Below, piece by piece: positions 42,269 through 51,447 of a stretch of DNA of 64,000 nucleotides. The DNA is from Candidatus Zixiibacteriota bacterium (GTDB lineage: Bacteria; Zixibacteria; MSB-5A5; GN15; JACZUZ01). The notes below the pieces were generated by a model. It was not told the DNA's origin. It ran no database searches and was given only the letters and a program-made list of their open reading frames with translations. The DNA lies in contig JAJRPM010000002.1 in NCBI GenBank assembly GCA_024280775.1, forward strand, positions 186,001-250,000, written 5' to 3'. Position 1 is the first letter of the stretch. Each line of letters opens with the position of its first letter. The translations under genes and the position numbers were made by a program.

Positions 42269-43765
42269 ATGCCAACTAGCAACGACAATAAGAATAATCC
42301 CACGGTTGATTTGCGCGATGTATTCGCGGCGGTGAGTAGACGCAAATGGTACATCGTGATTCCGTTCGTGCTGACTCTGGCGTCTGCGATTGGTGGTTCC
42401 TTTTTGATGGAGTCGGCCTACTATTCAACTACAATCATGAGCTACAATAACAATCCCTCGTTGATTAAGCCGCTTAGCGGTTTGGTGGCGCAACGAGGAA
42501 GTGGTCGGATGACTTCCGATGACAGACGTCGTCAACTAGCGGCGATGACAAACGAGATACTTTCCTCCAAGGTTTTGGGGCGTTTGATTCGAGAGATGAA
42601 GTTTGACCAAAACCCGCAGGTTGAGCAAGAGGCGCAGAGGATTCGCTCCCAAAATCCTCGTATGCCGCTTGATAAGATTAAGATGGAGCTTCTGATAAAA
42701 AAGATGCGTGAGTCGATTGAAGTGGAATTCGCCGGGCAGGGGCAATTGCGACTGGGAGTCTATGATAAAGACCCGCTAGTCGCTCAGAAGGCCGCCTCAC
42801 GTTTAACGGACATATACATCGAAGAGCGCACATTACAGGACCTTGGCGCAGTGCGAAGCGCTCAGGAATTGACTGACGACCAACTGAACAAGTATGAGTC
42901 TCAACTGCGGGTGGCTCTCGAAAAGAAGGCCGCCGCCGAGAAAGACTACCTTCAGCTTCAGATTGACGAAACTATTATCTCCGAGGAGAATCGCAAAAAG
43001 ATTGGCGCGGCAATAGATGAGATAACAAGTGAGATCAGCGATTTGAATCGTGATGAGATGGCGCTAGTAGGCAAGCTCAACACAGTTGGGAAATTGACTC
43101 CACCGTCGAGTTCAAATCTACGTTCGTTGAAGAAGCAACTCGGCGAGGATAGTCGTTCTTTGGTCAATCTGATGGGCAAATACGTTTGGTCGGAGAGAGT
43201 GGTTCTCAATGGAACTATTGATCTGAACCGTAAGCTGATTGCGATGGAAAAGGAAGTTGAGCGGTTGGTTGATGAGAAATACACCAATGTTGAGCCTGCT
43301 ATCAGGAGTGATCTGCGGAAGTATTTTGTGCTTATGGAGCGCTTGAGTTTTTTGCATGATCATCGCGCGTCATTGAAGCAGTCATTCAGCAGTGTCCAAC
43401 AGCGGGCAAATGAAATACCGGTGGCCAAAGCTTTGCTGGATCAAATAGATAGAGAAGTCAAGGATGCCCGTCAGAATCTGGCTTTGTTCAAGCAACAGGA
43501 AACCAGTAATCAGTTGAGGCAAGATATTATTCACAGCGCTAATTCGCGCTACCAGATTATTGAGCCCGCTGTTGCGCCGCTAGCTCCGGCGAAGCCGAAT
43601 CGAGTTAAGATTAGTATCATGGGAGGTATCCTGGGAGTGATTTTGGGCGGGGCGGCCGCTTTGTTACGTGAGTTAATGGATGGCTCATTTAGAAAGACCA
43701 CTGAGGTTGAGGATGTGCTAGGAGTGCCGGTGTTGGCTACTATCCCTAATATTGAATCCCTATAG
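42269..43765 (+). CDS. Polysaccharide chain-length determinant (Wzz/GumC family)
   Basis: 498 residues with the usual plan: N-terminal membrane helix (about 28-50) after DLRDVFAAVSRRKWYIV, a long periplasmic coiled-coil domain (about 55-450), and a C-terminal helix around SIMGGILGVILGGAAALL. It ends with a short cytoplasmic segment (TTEVEDVLGVPVLATIP). There is no fused kinase. The tyrosine kinase is a separate gene two positions on, as in XrtA/EpsH-type operons. Confidence 0.88.
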   Translation: MPTSNDNKNNPTVDLRDVFAAVSRRKWYIVIPFVLTLASAIGGSFLMESAYYSTTIMSYNNNPSLIKPLSGLVAQRGSGRMTSDDRRRQLAAMTNEILSSKVLGRLIREMKFDQNPQVEQEAQRIRSQNPRMPLDKIKMELLIKKMRESIEVEFAGQGQLRLGVYDKDPLVAQKAASRLTDIYIEERTLQDLGAVRSAQELTDDQLNKYESQLRVALEKKAAAEKDYLQLQIDETIISEENRKKIGAAIDEITSEISDLNRDEMALVGKLNTVGKLTPPSSSNLRSLKKQLGEDSRSLVNLMGKYVWSERVVLNGTIDLNRKLIAMEKEVERLVDEKYTNVEPAIRSDLRKYFVLMERLSFLHDHRASLKQSFSSVQQRANEIPVAKALLDQIDREVKDARQNLALFKQQETSNQLRQDIIHSANSRYQIIEPAVAPLAPAKPNRVKISIMGGILGVILGGAAALLRELMDGSFRKTTEVEDVLGVPVLATIPNIESL

Positions 43766-43898
43766 GTAGCTCAAAACCTGCCCCAGCTGATTTCTTGAAT
43801 ATGGATATTATGAAGTATATATCGAACATTACTATTGAGCGCCGCGAGCACAGGATGTGCGAATATTTGCGTCGCGATACTAATGGAGGATCTCTTTG

Positions 43899-45080
43899 AT
43901 GGCTATGCATGGCGAAAGATCTATCGGCGATAGAGCGGCAACCGAAGCAATATCCGAAACCGCAAGGTTCACAGTATCAGGACGCGAGTTTGCTATTGAA
44001 TCTATGTTTTCGGAAACGGAGAACTCAGTAACAACCGGACTCTATGAAAACGGTCGTCTGATATTCTCATCGCTGGAGCCAACTTTAGATAAGGCTGTAT
44101 CAGGGGATGTCAACGCCTGTGTTAGCAATGCTGTTACGGCTTTGAAAGCTCAAATCGAGGAGATGTTTTCTTATTTGAAGCAAGTTGAAGAAGAGGGTTC
44201 TTCACAGCTTATTCGTTACTTGGCAGATGTTTTCGAGTCGCGGGGGATTTATGATGAAGCCGAGCAGTTGTATGGTATTGCCTCGGATTTGAATCCTACT
44301 GACGCTGAAGGGCTGTATTTTCATGGATTGTGTTTGACGGAAATGGGTGACTATGTCCGTGCTTGCGAGAAGTTATCTGAAGCGGTTAGCCAAAAACCGA
44401 TGTATGCGGATTATCGAAACGCCTATGGTTTGGCGCTGGCATGGTTTGGCAAAATTTCAGAGAGTAGAAAACAGCTTGAACATGCGTTGGAGCTGAACAC
44501 ATACTATGTGGACGCTTATTATTCTTCGGCTCTGATATGTCTGTTCAATGGTGTCAAAGGGATAGATAAGGAGTACGCAAAGGATTTTGTCTCTCGAGCC
44601 AAGAGCCTCTTCACTAAGGCAACAGTGATTGATTCTAGTTACGCAACTGCGGAATTTCAGCTGGCGATGGATACTTTGGACAAAGGGGCAGTGCGAGAGG
44701 CTTTCAGTCAATTCCGCAGAGTACGCGAAACCATAGCCGCCGGGGCAAAGAGCTCTTATGAGGACCGTCGAACTCGATTCCTGGCGACATTACAAACTTC
44801 CGGTAAACTGGCTATTGAAGCGCAAATTCAATTGCTACAACGCCAACTAGAAGAGAATCCTCATTATGTGGATGTCTCTTTTCAATTGGCTTTGGCGCGG
44901 TTTCAAGCAAGTGTTTGCGAATGGAAGACCGGGATTGAGCAGTTAAAAGCGGTTCTTGAGTTAAATCCGGAGTTTTACCAAGCGATTCGTGCGCATGATT
45001 ATGCCTTCGAAATGCTGGCTGAAATGGAAAATACGACGAAGAACATGGAGTATTCCACAGGGAAAAGCTCTTTGGGATAG
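43899..45080 (+). CDS. TPR protein of the polysaccharide operon
   Basis: The ATG at 43899 with GGAGG 9 bases upstream is preferred to the TTG at 43896. 393 residues. No signal peptide is obvious. The N-terminal 70 residues form a small domain with FTVSGREFAIESMF. From about 95 on there are TPR units: YLADVFESRGIYDEAEQLYG, YFHGLCLTEMGDYVRACEKL, YGLALAWFGKISESRKQLEHAL, and a later QLALARFQASVCEWKTGIEQ. It lies between the Wzz-like gene and the kinase, so it may be a cytoplasmic assembly scaffold. No specific family is recognised. Confidence 0.65.
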   Translation: MAMHGERSIGDRAATEAISETARFTVSGREFAIESMFSETENSVTTGLYENGRLIFSSLEPTLDKAVSGDVNACVSNAVTALKAQIEEMFSYLKQVEEEGSSQLIRYLADVFESRGIYDEAEQLYGIASDLNPTDAEGLYFHGLCLTEMGDYVRACEKLSEAVSQKPMYADYRNAYGLALAWFGKISESRKQLEHALELNTYYVDAYYSSALICLFNGVKGIDKEYAKDFVSRAKSLFTKATVIDSSYATAEFQLAMDTLDKGAVREAFSQFRRVRETIAAGAKSSYEDRRTRFLATLQTSGKLAIEAQIQLLQRQLEENPHYVDVSFQLALARFQASVCEWKTGIEQLKAVLELNPEFYQAIRAHDYAFEMLAEMENTTKNMEYSTGKSSLG

Positions 45081-45083
45081 AAG

Positions 45084-45839
45084 ATGAAAAGAGAGAATCA
45101 CGCTATATCAATAATTGATCGATTCGATTTGGAATCGAGCGCCGCCACTGAGTTCAGACGGTTGATTTATAATCTCAATGGAGCTTATGCCGCCAAGGTC
45201 AAACGCGCCGGCGGTGAGGCCGCTGGTTCGAGGGGAATGGATATTACCGGCGACAGGAAGACAATACTGGTGACTTCGGCAGTGGTGTCTGAGGGCAAGT
45301 CCACCACCACTGCATTCCTTGGGATTTGCTCTGCGAAACTGAAAGAACGCCGTACTTTGCTAATAGACTGTGATATGCGGCGTCCTAATTTACATCGTTT
45401 GTTTTCAATGGAGCGCGAGCAAGGCTTGGTGGAATATTTGACCGAAGGACTTCCTAGTTCAAGAATGATAAAGAAGACCGAGTTAGACAAACTCGATATG
45501 ATTACCGCCGGAAAGCATATTGACAATCCTACGGAAGTCTTCGACGCAACTCGTATTGGCAAACTCATCGAAGAGGTTGCCGATATGTATGATTTCATTG
45601 TCGTTGATTCTCCACCGGTGTTGCCAGTTTCTGATCCTATGCTATTGGCGAATGTCGTTGACGGTGTGTTGCTGGTTGTTAAGGCCGGTGAGACGCACCG
45701 TGATGTTGTCATACGGGCGCGAGACTTACTCGCCGGTTCAGGCGATAGATTGTTGGGGGTTGTTCTTAATAATCTCAATAATGCGCTACCCTATTACTTT
45801 AGCCCCGGTTACTCCAGTTACGAGAATGTCAAAAACTGA
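45084..45839 (+). CDS. BY-type tyrosine autokinase (CpsD/CapB, XrtA-associated)
   Basis: 251 residues. Walker A is SEGKST (Lys72), Walker A' LLIDCDMRRPN (Asp95, Asp97), Walker B near FIVVDSPPV. The C-terminus has a tyrosine cluster (LPYYFSPGYSSYENVKN) that is the expected autophosphorylation site. BY-kinases cycle with a Wzz-type partner and control polysaccharide polymerisation and export. Begins 3 bases after the TPR gene. Confidence 0.9.
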   Translation: MKRENHAISIIDRFDLESSAATEFRRLIYNLNGAYAAKVKRAGGEAAGSRGMDITGDRKTILVTSAVVSEGKSTTTAFLGICSAKLKERRTLLIDCDMRRPNLHRLFSMEREQGLVEYLTEGLPSSRMIKKTELDKLDMITAGKHIDNPTEVFDATRIGKLIEEVADMYDFIVVDSPPVLPVSDPMLLANVVDGVLLVVKAGETHRDVVIRARDLLAGSGDRLLGVVLNNLNNALPYYFSPGYSSYENVKN

Positions 45840-45923
45840 ACGCCTGATTGCCTTCAGAATGAAACTGACATTTGAAACCCTCACTTACACTGTTCCTAAG
45901 AACTAGACAGGATTGAATAGTAC

Positions 45924-46817
45924 ATGCGCGGCGCCTCATCGTCTAATAGTTCAATGAGGAATGTTTTGACTGTGGACCTGGAAGAATGGTTTGTAGTCGA
46001 GATACTTTCTGGTAGGTTTGATAGAGACTCCTGGCAGGGACTCCCCTCCAGAGTCGAAGACAATACGTATCTTCTACTGGAGTTATTTGAGCGTAAGCGC
46101 GTTTTCGCGACATTCTTTTCACTTGGGTGGGTTGCAGAGCGTCATCCTCAACTAATGAAAGACATCGTCGCCGCCGGTCATGAAATCGGCTGCCACAGCT
46201 ATTGGCACCGCCGGGTTGATGAACTTACGCAGAAGGAATTCAGAGAGGACACTCAGAGGGCGCTGGATGTAATTGGTGATGTTTGCGGTGTTCAGCCTGA
46301 GGGCTATCGCGCTCCCAGTTGGTCAATAAACTCCTCGAACACCTGGGCTCTTGAGACTCTATTTGATTTGGGGTTCAAGTATGACTCTTCGATTTTTCCA
46401 GTCAAACACGATTTCTATGGAGATACAAACGCGCCGCGTCAGTTGGTGAGATTAGCCTTAAGTGAAGGCAAGAGTCTGTTGGAGTTTCCGGCCTCAACAG
46501 TGCGTCTGTTCGGGCGCAATTTGCCTGTCGCCGGAGGAGGATATTTGAGACACTCTCCGTATTGGTATAGTTCTATGATGATAAGACGACTCAATCGTGA
46601 TTCTCAGCCGGCGATGGTTTATGTGCATCCCTGGGAGTTTGATTTGTCGCATCCTGAAATCGATGGAATTGGAATGCGGGACAGGTTTCGACAGTATTCG
46701 TCAATTAAGAGTTTCCAAAGAAAGTTAGAACGACTGATTGATGAGTTTAACTTTATTCCAATCGGCGCGTACATAGACCATATCAGCCGTCGACCGATAG
46801 GATTCGGCAGAGAGTGA
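45924..46817 (+). CDS. Polysaccharide deacetylase, XrtA/PEP-CTERM type
   Basis: 297 residues of the NodB-like fold. Motif 1 is TVDLEEWF (Asp18), motif 2 is GCHSYWHRRVDE (His91 and His95 as metal ligands), and motif 3 is GYRAPSWSIN. The C-terminal FRQYSSIKSFQRKLERLIDE region resembles DUF3473 of XrtA-system deacetylases. No signal peptide, so it would act in the cytoplasm or be exported another way. AGGATTG precedes the ATG. It would remove acetyl groups from the polysaccharide. No glycosyltransferases are in this window, so the synthesis genes must be elsewhere. Confidence 0.85.
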   Translation: MRGASSSNSSMRNVLTVDLEEWFVVEILSGRFDRDSWQGLPSRVEDNTYLLLELFERKRVFATFFSLGWVAERHPQLMKDIVAAGHEIGCHSYWHRRVDELTQKEFREDTQRALDVIGDVCGVQPEGYRAPSWSINSSNTWALETLFDLGFKYDSSIFPVKHDFYGDTNAPRQLVRLALSEGKSLLEFPASTVRLFGRNLPVAGGGYLRHSPYWYSSMMIRRLNRDSQPAMVYVHPWEFDLSHPEIDGIGMRDRFRQYSSIKSFQRKLERLIDEFNFIPIGAYIDHISRRPIGFGRE

Positions 46818-46828
46818 TATAGTTTTGC

Positions 46829-48109
46829 ATGAAACCGATAGTGAACGTACCGGAAACTAATTCTCACGAAATGATTGAATCACGAATCGAAACCGCGCCT
46901 AAGACGAGACGCGCTTTTTCTGATATGCTTTTGCTGAAGAGTTTCTTCGCACTGCTGCTTGTAGTAGGAGCGCTTTCTTGTTCAAGTAGCAAGGAAGAGC
47001 CAGTTTCAAATCCAAAGGATAAATCTACCACCTCAGACAAAAACGTCTCATCAGAGCCGCCAGCGCCAGTGGTGATAAGCAGGGTAACACAGCAAGCGGG
47101 CGAGCCGGGCTATGGGGCGAAGCAGTTTACTGCCGTTGCAAACGGGATTCGTGATGCGAGCATAGACGCCAAGCGACCAGGCAGGATTGTCGCAATTGAT
47201 GTGTCCCTTGGTGAGGCGGTGGAGGTCGGGCAGACATTGATTCGACTGGATTCTGTTTTGGACAGACTGGCAGTTGATGCGGCTCTGGCTGGCAAAGAGT
47301 CGGCGGAAGCTGGAAGGTCAAAAGCCGAACGTGACTTGAAACGCGCCGAGGAGTTGTTTGCAGAATCAGGTATTTCCCAATCACGACTGGAAAGCGTTCG
47401 TCTGGCTTTTCAGGTTGCGAACGCTACTTATGATGGCGCGGTTGCAGAGCTTGGCGCATCAAAGAGACAATTGGCCGAGACAAGAATTGTGGCGCCTTTT
47501 GCCGGAGAGGTGGCGCGGCTTCCCTATGAACTTGGTGAAACTCCGCTTCCCGGTGGAATAGTTGCGGAAGTGACAGATCGCAGTGAGCTTGTTGCCGAGA
47601 TATTTCTTTCTGAAGAGGAGGCGCAGGTGATTTCAGTTGGATCGAAAGCGCGTGTTACAATAGCTGGTGACGCACAGAGGGGGCGTGACGGCGTTCTGCG
47701 CGCCCTGAGTCCCAAAGGCAATGAGGTGACAAAGCTGTTCAAGGGCGAGGTTGTTATTGAGAATCGCGATTTACTTTTGCGGGCTGGAGTCACCTGCCGA
47801 GTAAGATTTGCGGCAGAGATGACAGAATCTCCCATAGTTCCCCTGGATGCTATTGTCGAGGTTGAAGGCGAAGTTGGTTCTTCTTTTGTGGTTGTTGTCG
47901 CAGACTTAGACGATGGTACATCAGAGAGCAAAGTTTCTCGCGCCAGCCTGCGTCGTGTCACTCTCGGTCAGCGAATCGGCTCTGGGGTTAGCATAGTTTC
48001 CGGTTTGGACTTCGGTGAGCGCATTGTGGTCAAAGGCGCTCAGTCGTTGAGCGATAATCAGCCAGTTCGTATGCTCAAAGAGGTTTCCCTTGATTCGCTT
48101 CTCAATTAG
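46829..48109 (+). CDS. RND efflux membrane-fusion lipoprotein (HlyD family)
   Basis: 426 residues. A hydrophobic N-terminal segment (about 35-50) ends in a lipobox-like ALSC, suggesting an inner-membrane lipoprotein. The lipoyl/barrel-sandwich halves surround a coiled-coil hairpin (AGKESAEAGRSKAERDLKRA, then ELGASKRQLAETRIVAPFAG). Beta-barrel and MP domains follow. It links the RND pump to an outer-membrane channel. The stop overlaps the pump's start by 20 bases. The outer-membrane component is not in the window. Substrates are unknown. Confidence 0.9.
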   Translation: MKPIVNVPETNSHEMIESRIETAPKTRRAFSDMLLLKSFFALLLVVGALSCSSSKEEPVSNPKDKSTTSDKNVSSEPPAPVVISRVTQQAGEPGYGAKQFTAVANGIRDASIDAKRPGRIVAIDVSLGEAVEVGQTLIRLDSVLDRLAVDAALAGKESAEAGRSKAERDLKRAEELFAESGISQSRLESVRLAFQVANATYDGAVAELGASKRQLAETRIVAPFAGEVARLPYELGETPLPGGIVAEVTDRSELVAEIFLSEEEAQVISVGSKARVTIAGDAQRGRDGVLRALSPKGNEVTKLFKGEVVIENRDLLLRAGVTCRVRFAAEMTESPIVPLDAIVEVEGEVGSSFVVVVADLDDGTSESKVSRASLRRVTLGQRIGSGVSIVSGLDFGERIVVKGAQSLSDNQPVRMLKEVSLDSLLN

Positions 48110-51100
48110 AAATCCCGTAGTAGTCAACTTACTTGCGGCGTCGGTGTTGATTGTCGGCGCCTTTTCGTTGGCGCAACTTCCTCGTGAAGTATTTCCCGAA
48201 GTGAAACTCAATTGGGTGTATGTAGTGACCCAATGGCCCGGAGCCAGCCCTGAAGAAGTAGAACGGCTGATTACAATTCCACTCGAAGAAGAAATCGCCA
48301 GCGTCGATAGGATTGGCACTATCACTTCTACTTCCTATGAAGGACGTTCGGTAGTTTCGGTTAAGTTCGAGGCTGTCCCGACCGATGAATTTCGCGCGCT
48401 ACTCCAGGATCTCACTAGCAATGTAGATCAAGTCAATGACCTGCCAGATGGCGCAGATGACCCTACCATAATTAACTTTACCACCGAAGATTTCATGCCG
48501 GCGATTCAGGTTGTGATTTCAGGCGCTGATATTCCTGAATCGCGCTTGCAGAATATCGCTCGAGAATTACGTTTGCAAATCAAGCGAGTTCAAGGTGTTA
48601 AGGGCGCGCAAATCTCCGGCAGACGAGAACCTGAAGTATGGGTGGAGGTTGATCCGTCCAAACTACGTAGCGCCGGACTGTCACTTGGTCAGATTTCAGC
48701 GGCCCTTAAGTCCCAGAATGTAGGTTTTCCAGTTGGAGCGGTTAAAACAGGCGCGCAAGAATATACCCTGCGATTGGTGGATCAATTTACGAGTCCTGAG
48801 GATGTGGGAGAAACTATTGTCAGTGGTAACAGGAGTTCGGGTTTCTTACGAGTAAGCGATGTTGCGACGGTGAAATCTCATTTACGCCGCCGGGAAACTT
48901 CTATGCGCTTCAATGGCGAACCTGCATTGGCGATGCTGATAACGAAAACTCCCGGGTCGAGTTCGCTGGATGTTATTGAGGACGTTAAGGAATTGACCAG
49001 GAGTTTTGGCGAGTCGCTTCCTGAGGGCGATGCGGTTACGTTTCACTATGTAGGTGACACATCACGACAAATCGAAGGTATCTTGGATATCTTGCAGAAG
49101 AATGCTGTTGTCGGATTGCTATTGGTGATAGTGACGCTGTATTTCTTTCTGGGTTTCCGTAATGCGCTATTTGCGGCGTTTGGAATTCCTATCACCTTTA
49201 TGGTAACATTTATTTTCCTCTATGCCAGTGGTGGGTCTTTCAACAGCAATTCTCTATTTGGATTGGTTTTGGTGTTGGGGGTGGTTGTTGATGACGCTAT
49301 CATTGTGATTGAAAACTGCTATCGGTATATCCAAAGAGGCTACTCGCCGGTGAACGCCGCGCTTGAGGGCGCTCGTGAGGTTGCCACGCCGGTATTGGCG
49401 GCAACCGGCACTACTATCGCTGGATTCTTGCCGTTGATGTTAATGCCCGGAATCATTGGCCAGTTTTTGAAAATAGTGCCCATAGTAGTGAGTTTGGCCT
49501 TGATAGCTTCATTGCTGGAAGCGTTCTTGGTGTTGCCGTCACATATCGCTGAATGGAGCAGTAGGAAGGCCGGAAAGAAGCATCGGGTTACACGCAGGGA
49601 GAAAGTCTTTGCGCGGTTGAACCATATTTATGTACCCTTGGTGAGCAAGTCTATTAGACATCGTTATTGGGTGGTTGGCTTCGTGGTGATGTTGTTGGGT
49701 ACCGCTCCTGTGCTGGTTAATCATTTGGGTGTTGAGATGTTTCGTGATGAGGAGTTTCCGTCAATTGTTGTGCAAGTATGGATGCCGGCGGCTTCGAATA
49801 TCGATGAGACTGAGCGAGTCCTGCTGGAGATGGAAGAGAAACTCGCAGAGGTTCCTCAGGAGGATATTCTAGGCTATAGCGCCACTGCCGGATTTCTGAT
49901 GACCCAACAAGATTGGTTCTTCAAGTCTTCGGTGGCGCAGATTCAACTTGACTTGACTGACATGGACAGCCGGACTATTTCCAATGATTCATTGATAGCG
50001 GAGATGCGCTTGGCTTTTGCGGATGTCATAGGTCCTGTCTCAATTGAGTATATGAAAATTGAATCCGGCCCACCGGTTGGCGCGCCGCTGGAGGTGAAAG
50101 TCAAGGGACGGTATTTAGGAGAGCTTGAGGAAGCCTCTAATGAGCTTATGGCCAAAGTTAAGAACATTGATGGCATGTATGACGTTCGAGATAATTTTGA
50201 ACCGGGGAAACGTGAGATACGTTACAAGGTGGATGTTGAAGTCGCCGCGCGTTTAGGTTTTACTGTCGAACAGATTGCTCGCGAAATGTTGATTGCTTTT
50301 GAGGGATTGGAGGCGACCAGCTACCGTGACGGTGATGAAGAAATCAGGGTGGTTGTCAAATTTCCTGAGGAGATGCGCTCTGATGTTTCCGCTCTTGAAA
50401 CTATGCGCTTGACTGGCGCGATGGGCCAGACAGTTGCGCTCTCGGATTTGACCACAAAAGTCGAGGCCAGGGGAGTGGACGAAATCCGTCGTTTCAATCA
50501 GGAGCGAGCAATTACTATCTCCGGAGAAATTAACAAGGAAGTAATTCAAATCGATAAAGTTGCCACCAGAGTTGCTGAGCTATACAAGGACATAAGCAAA
50601 CGTCACCCGGGTTACAGGCTGGACTTTGGCGGTGAATGGAATGAATTCAAGAACGCATTTGGCTCATTGAGCAGACTATTTGTGGTGGGACTGTTATTGA
50701 TATACATGATTCTGGGAGCCCAATTCAAATCCTTCCTACAGCCGTTTATTATACTCTTCACGATTCCCTTCGCCATAATCGGCGCAATGACCGGTTTACT
50801 ATATTTGGGTGATCCGTTTTCGATTGCGACATTGTATGGAATTGTGGCTTTGAGCGGAGTTGTGGTTAATGATGCTTTGGTGCTGGTGGATTTTGTAAAT
50901 CGAGGGCGAACCAAGGGAAGTAGCCGTTATTTGTCATTGATACGCGCTGGCAAAAGACGCCTCCGGCCGATTCTCTCTACCTCGATTACGACAATATTCG
51001 GTCTTATGCCGATGGCGATAGGCTTGGGAGGCCGGTCTATTGTCTGGGGCCCGCTGGCTACCACAATTGTCTGGGGCCTTTCGATTGCTACGATTCTTAC

Positions 51101-51191
51101 CTTATTTGTAATTCCGGCCCTGTATGCGATAACTGACGATATCAAGGCTCGCTTCGGGATGCGTTTGGCTTATCAACCCCACGATATCTAG
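48090..51191 (+). CDS. RND efflux pump (AcrB/MexF-like) permease
   Basis: 1033 residues with the 12-helix RND plan: two halves each with a large periplasmic loop. The proton-relay pair is Asp401-Asp402 in GVVVDDAIIVIEN. TM10 reads VALSGVVVNDALVLVDFVNR, so the Lys940 of AcrB is missing, as is common in this branch of the family. It is smaller than AcrB's 1049 residues but complete. Ends just before a hairpin at 51202. Confidence 0.92.
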   Translation: MIRFSIRNPVVVNLLAASVLIVGAFSLAQLPREVFPEVKLNWVYVVTQWPGASPEEVERLITIPLEEEIASVDRIGTITSTSYEGRSVVSVKFEAVPTDEFRALLQDLTSNVDQVNDLPDGADDPTIINFTTEDFMPAIQVVISGADIPESRLQNIARELRLQIKRVQGVKGAQISGRREPEVWVEVDPSKLRSAGLSLGQISAALKSQNVGFPVGAVKTGAQEYTLRLVDQFTSPEDVGETIVSGNRSSGFLRVSDVATVKSHLRRRETSMRFNGEPALAMLITKTPGSSSLDVIEDVKELTRSFGESLPEGDAVTFHYVGDTSRQIEGILDILQKNAVVGLLLVIVTLYFFLGFRNALFAAFGIPITFMVTFIFLYASGGSFNSNSLFGLVLVLGVVVDDAIIVIENCYRYIQRGYSPVNAALEGAREVATPVLAATGTTIAGFLPLMLMPGIIGQFLKIVPIVVSLALIASLLEAFLVLPSHIAEWSSRKAGKKHRVTRREKVFARLNHIYVPLVSKSIRHRYWVVGFVVMLLGTAPVLVNHLGVEMFRDEEFPSIVVQVWMPAASNIDETERVLLEMEEKLAEVPQEDILGYSATAGFLMTQQDWFFKSSVAQIQLDLTDMDSRTISNDSLIAEMRLAFADVIGPVSIEYMKIESGPPVGAPLEVKVKGRYLGELEEASNELMAKVKNIDGMYDVRDNFEPGKREIRYKVDVEVAARLGFTVEQIAREMLIAFEGLEATSYRDGDEEIRVVVKFPEEMRSDVSALETMRLTGAMGQTVALSDLTTKVEARGVDEIRRFNQERAITISGEINKEVIQIDKVATRVAELYKDISKRHPGYRLDFGGEWNEFKNAFGSLSRLFVVGLLLIYMILGAQFKSFLQPFIILFTIPFAIIGAMTGLLYLGDPFSIATLYGIVALSGVVVNDALVLVDFVNRGRTKGSSRYLSLIRAGKRRLRPILSTSITTIFGLMPMAIGLGGRSIVWGPLATTIVWGLSIATILTLFVIPALYAITDDIKARFGMRLAYQPHDI

Positions 51192-51201
51192 CTCGAATCG
51201 G

Positions 51202-51229
51202 TACTTGCCTGACGTTTCACAGGCAAGTA
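51202..51229 (+). terminator. Perfect hairpin after the RND operon
   Basis: TACTTGCCTG (51202-51211) pairs with CAGGCAAGTA (51220-51229) across an 8-base loop. No T-tract follows, so it may be a processing or RNA-stability hairpin rather than a classic terminator. Confidence 0.55.
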
Positions 51230-51236
51230 TTAACCC

Positions 51237-51264
51237 TTGACAATAACTCTTTGTCGCGTATCTT
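51237..51264 (+). promoter_or_regulatory. Sigma-70 promoter for the subtilisin gene
   Basis: TTGACA at 51237-51242, spacer 16, TATCTT at 51259-51264. Transcription would begin near 51271. The mRNA would then pass a terminator-like hairpin before the coding region. Confidence 0.6.
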
Positions 51265-51346
51265 GTTATGCGGCTGTATGTCCCGATGGATATGTTGACT
51301 GATTGTCATTTATCCTATGGAGCATTGGCTCTCTTTAACCGCCCCG

Positions 51347-51368
51347 GCGGCAACATGCCGCGTTTTTT
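51347..51368 (+). terminator. Intrinsic terminator in the leader of the subtilisin gene
   Basis: GCGGCA (51347-51352), loop ACA, TGCCGC (51356-51361), one G, then six T (51363-51368). It lies between the promoter at 51237 and the start codon at about 51448-51484, so it may be an attenuator. It could instead be the end of the RND operon transcript. Confidence 0.65.
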
Positions 51369-51447
51369 GTTACAGTATTCTTTCTCCCTCAAGTTGGTTT
51401 GATGACCTGGCTCTGTTGTAGCGCCAGGCGCCGCTAGTTTATTAGCG

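Noticed and set aside
45185-45778. Reverse ORF of 197 residues inside the BY-kinase gene
   Set aside because: Serine-rich antisense shadow of a gene with all kinase motifs intact.
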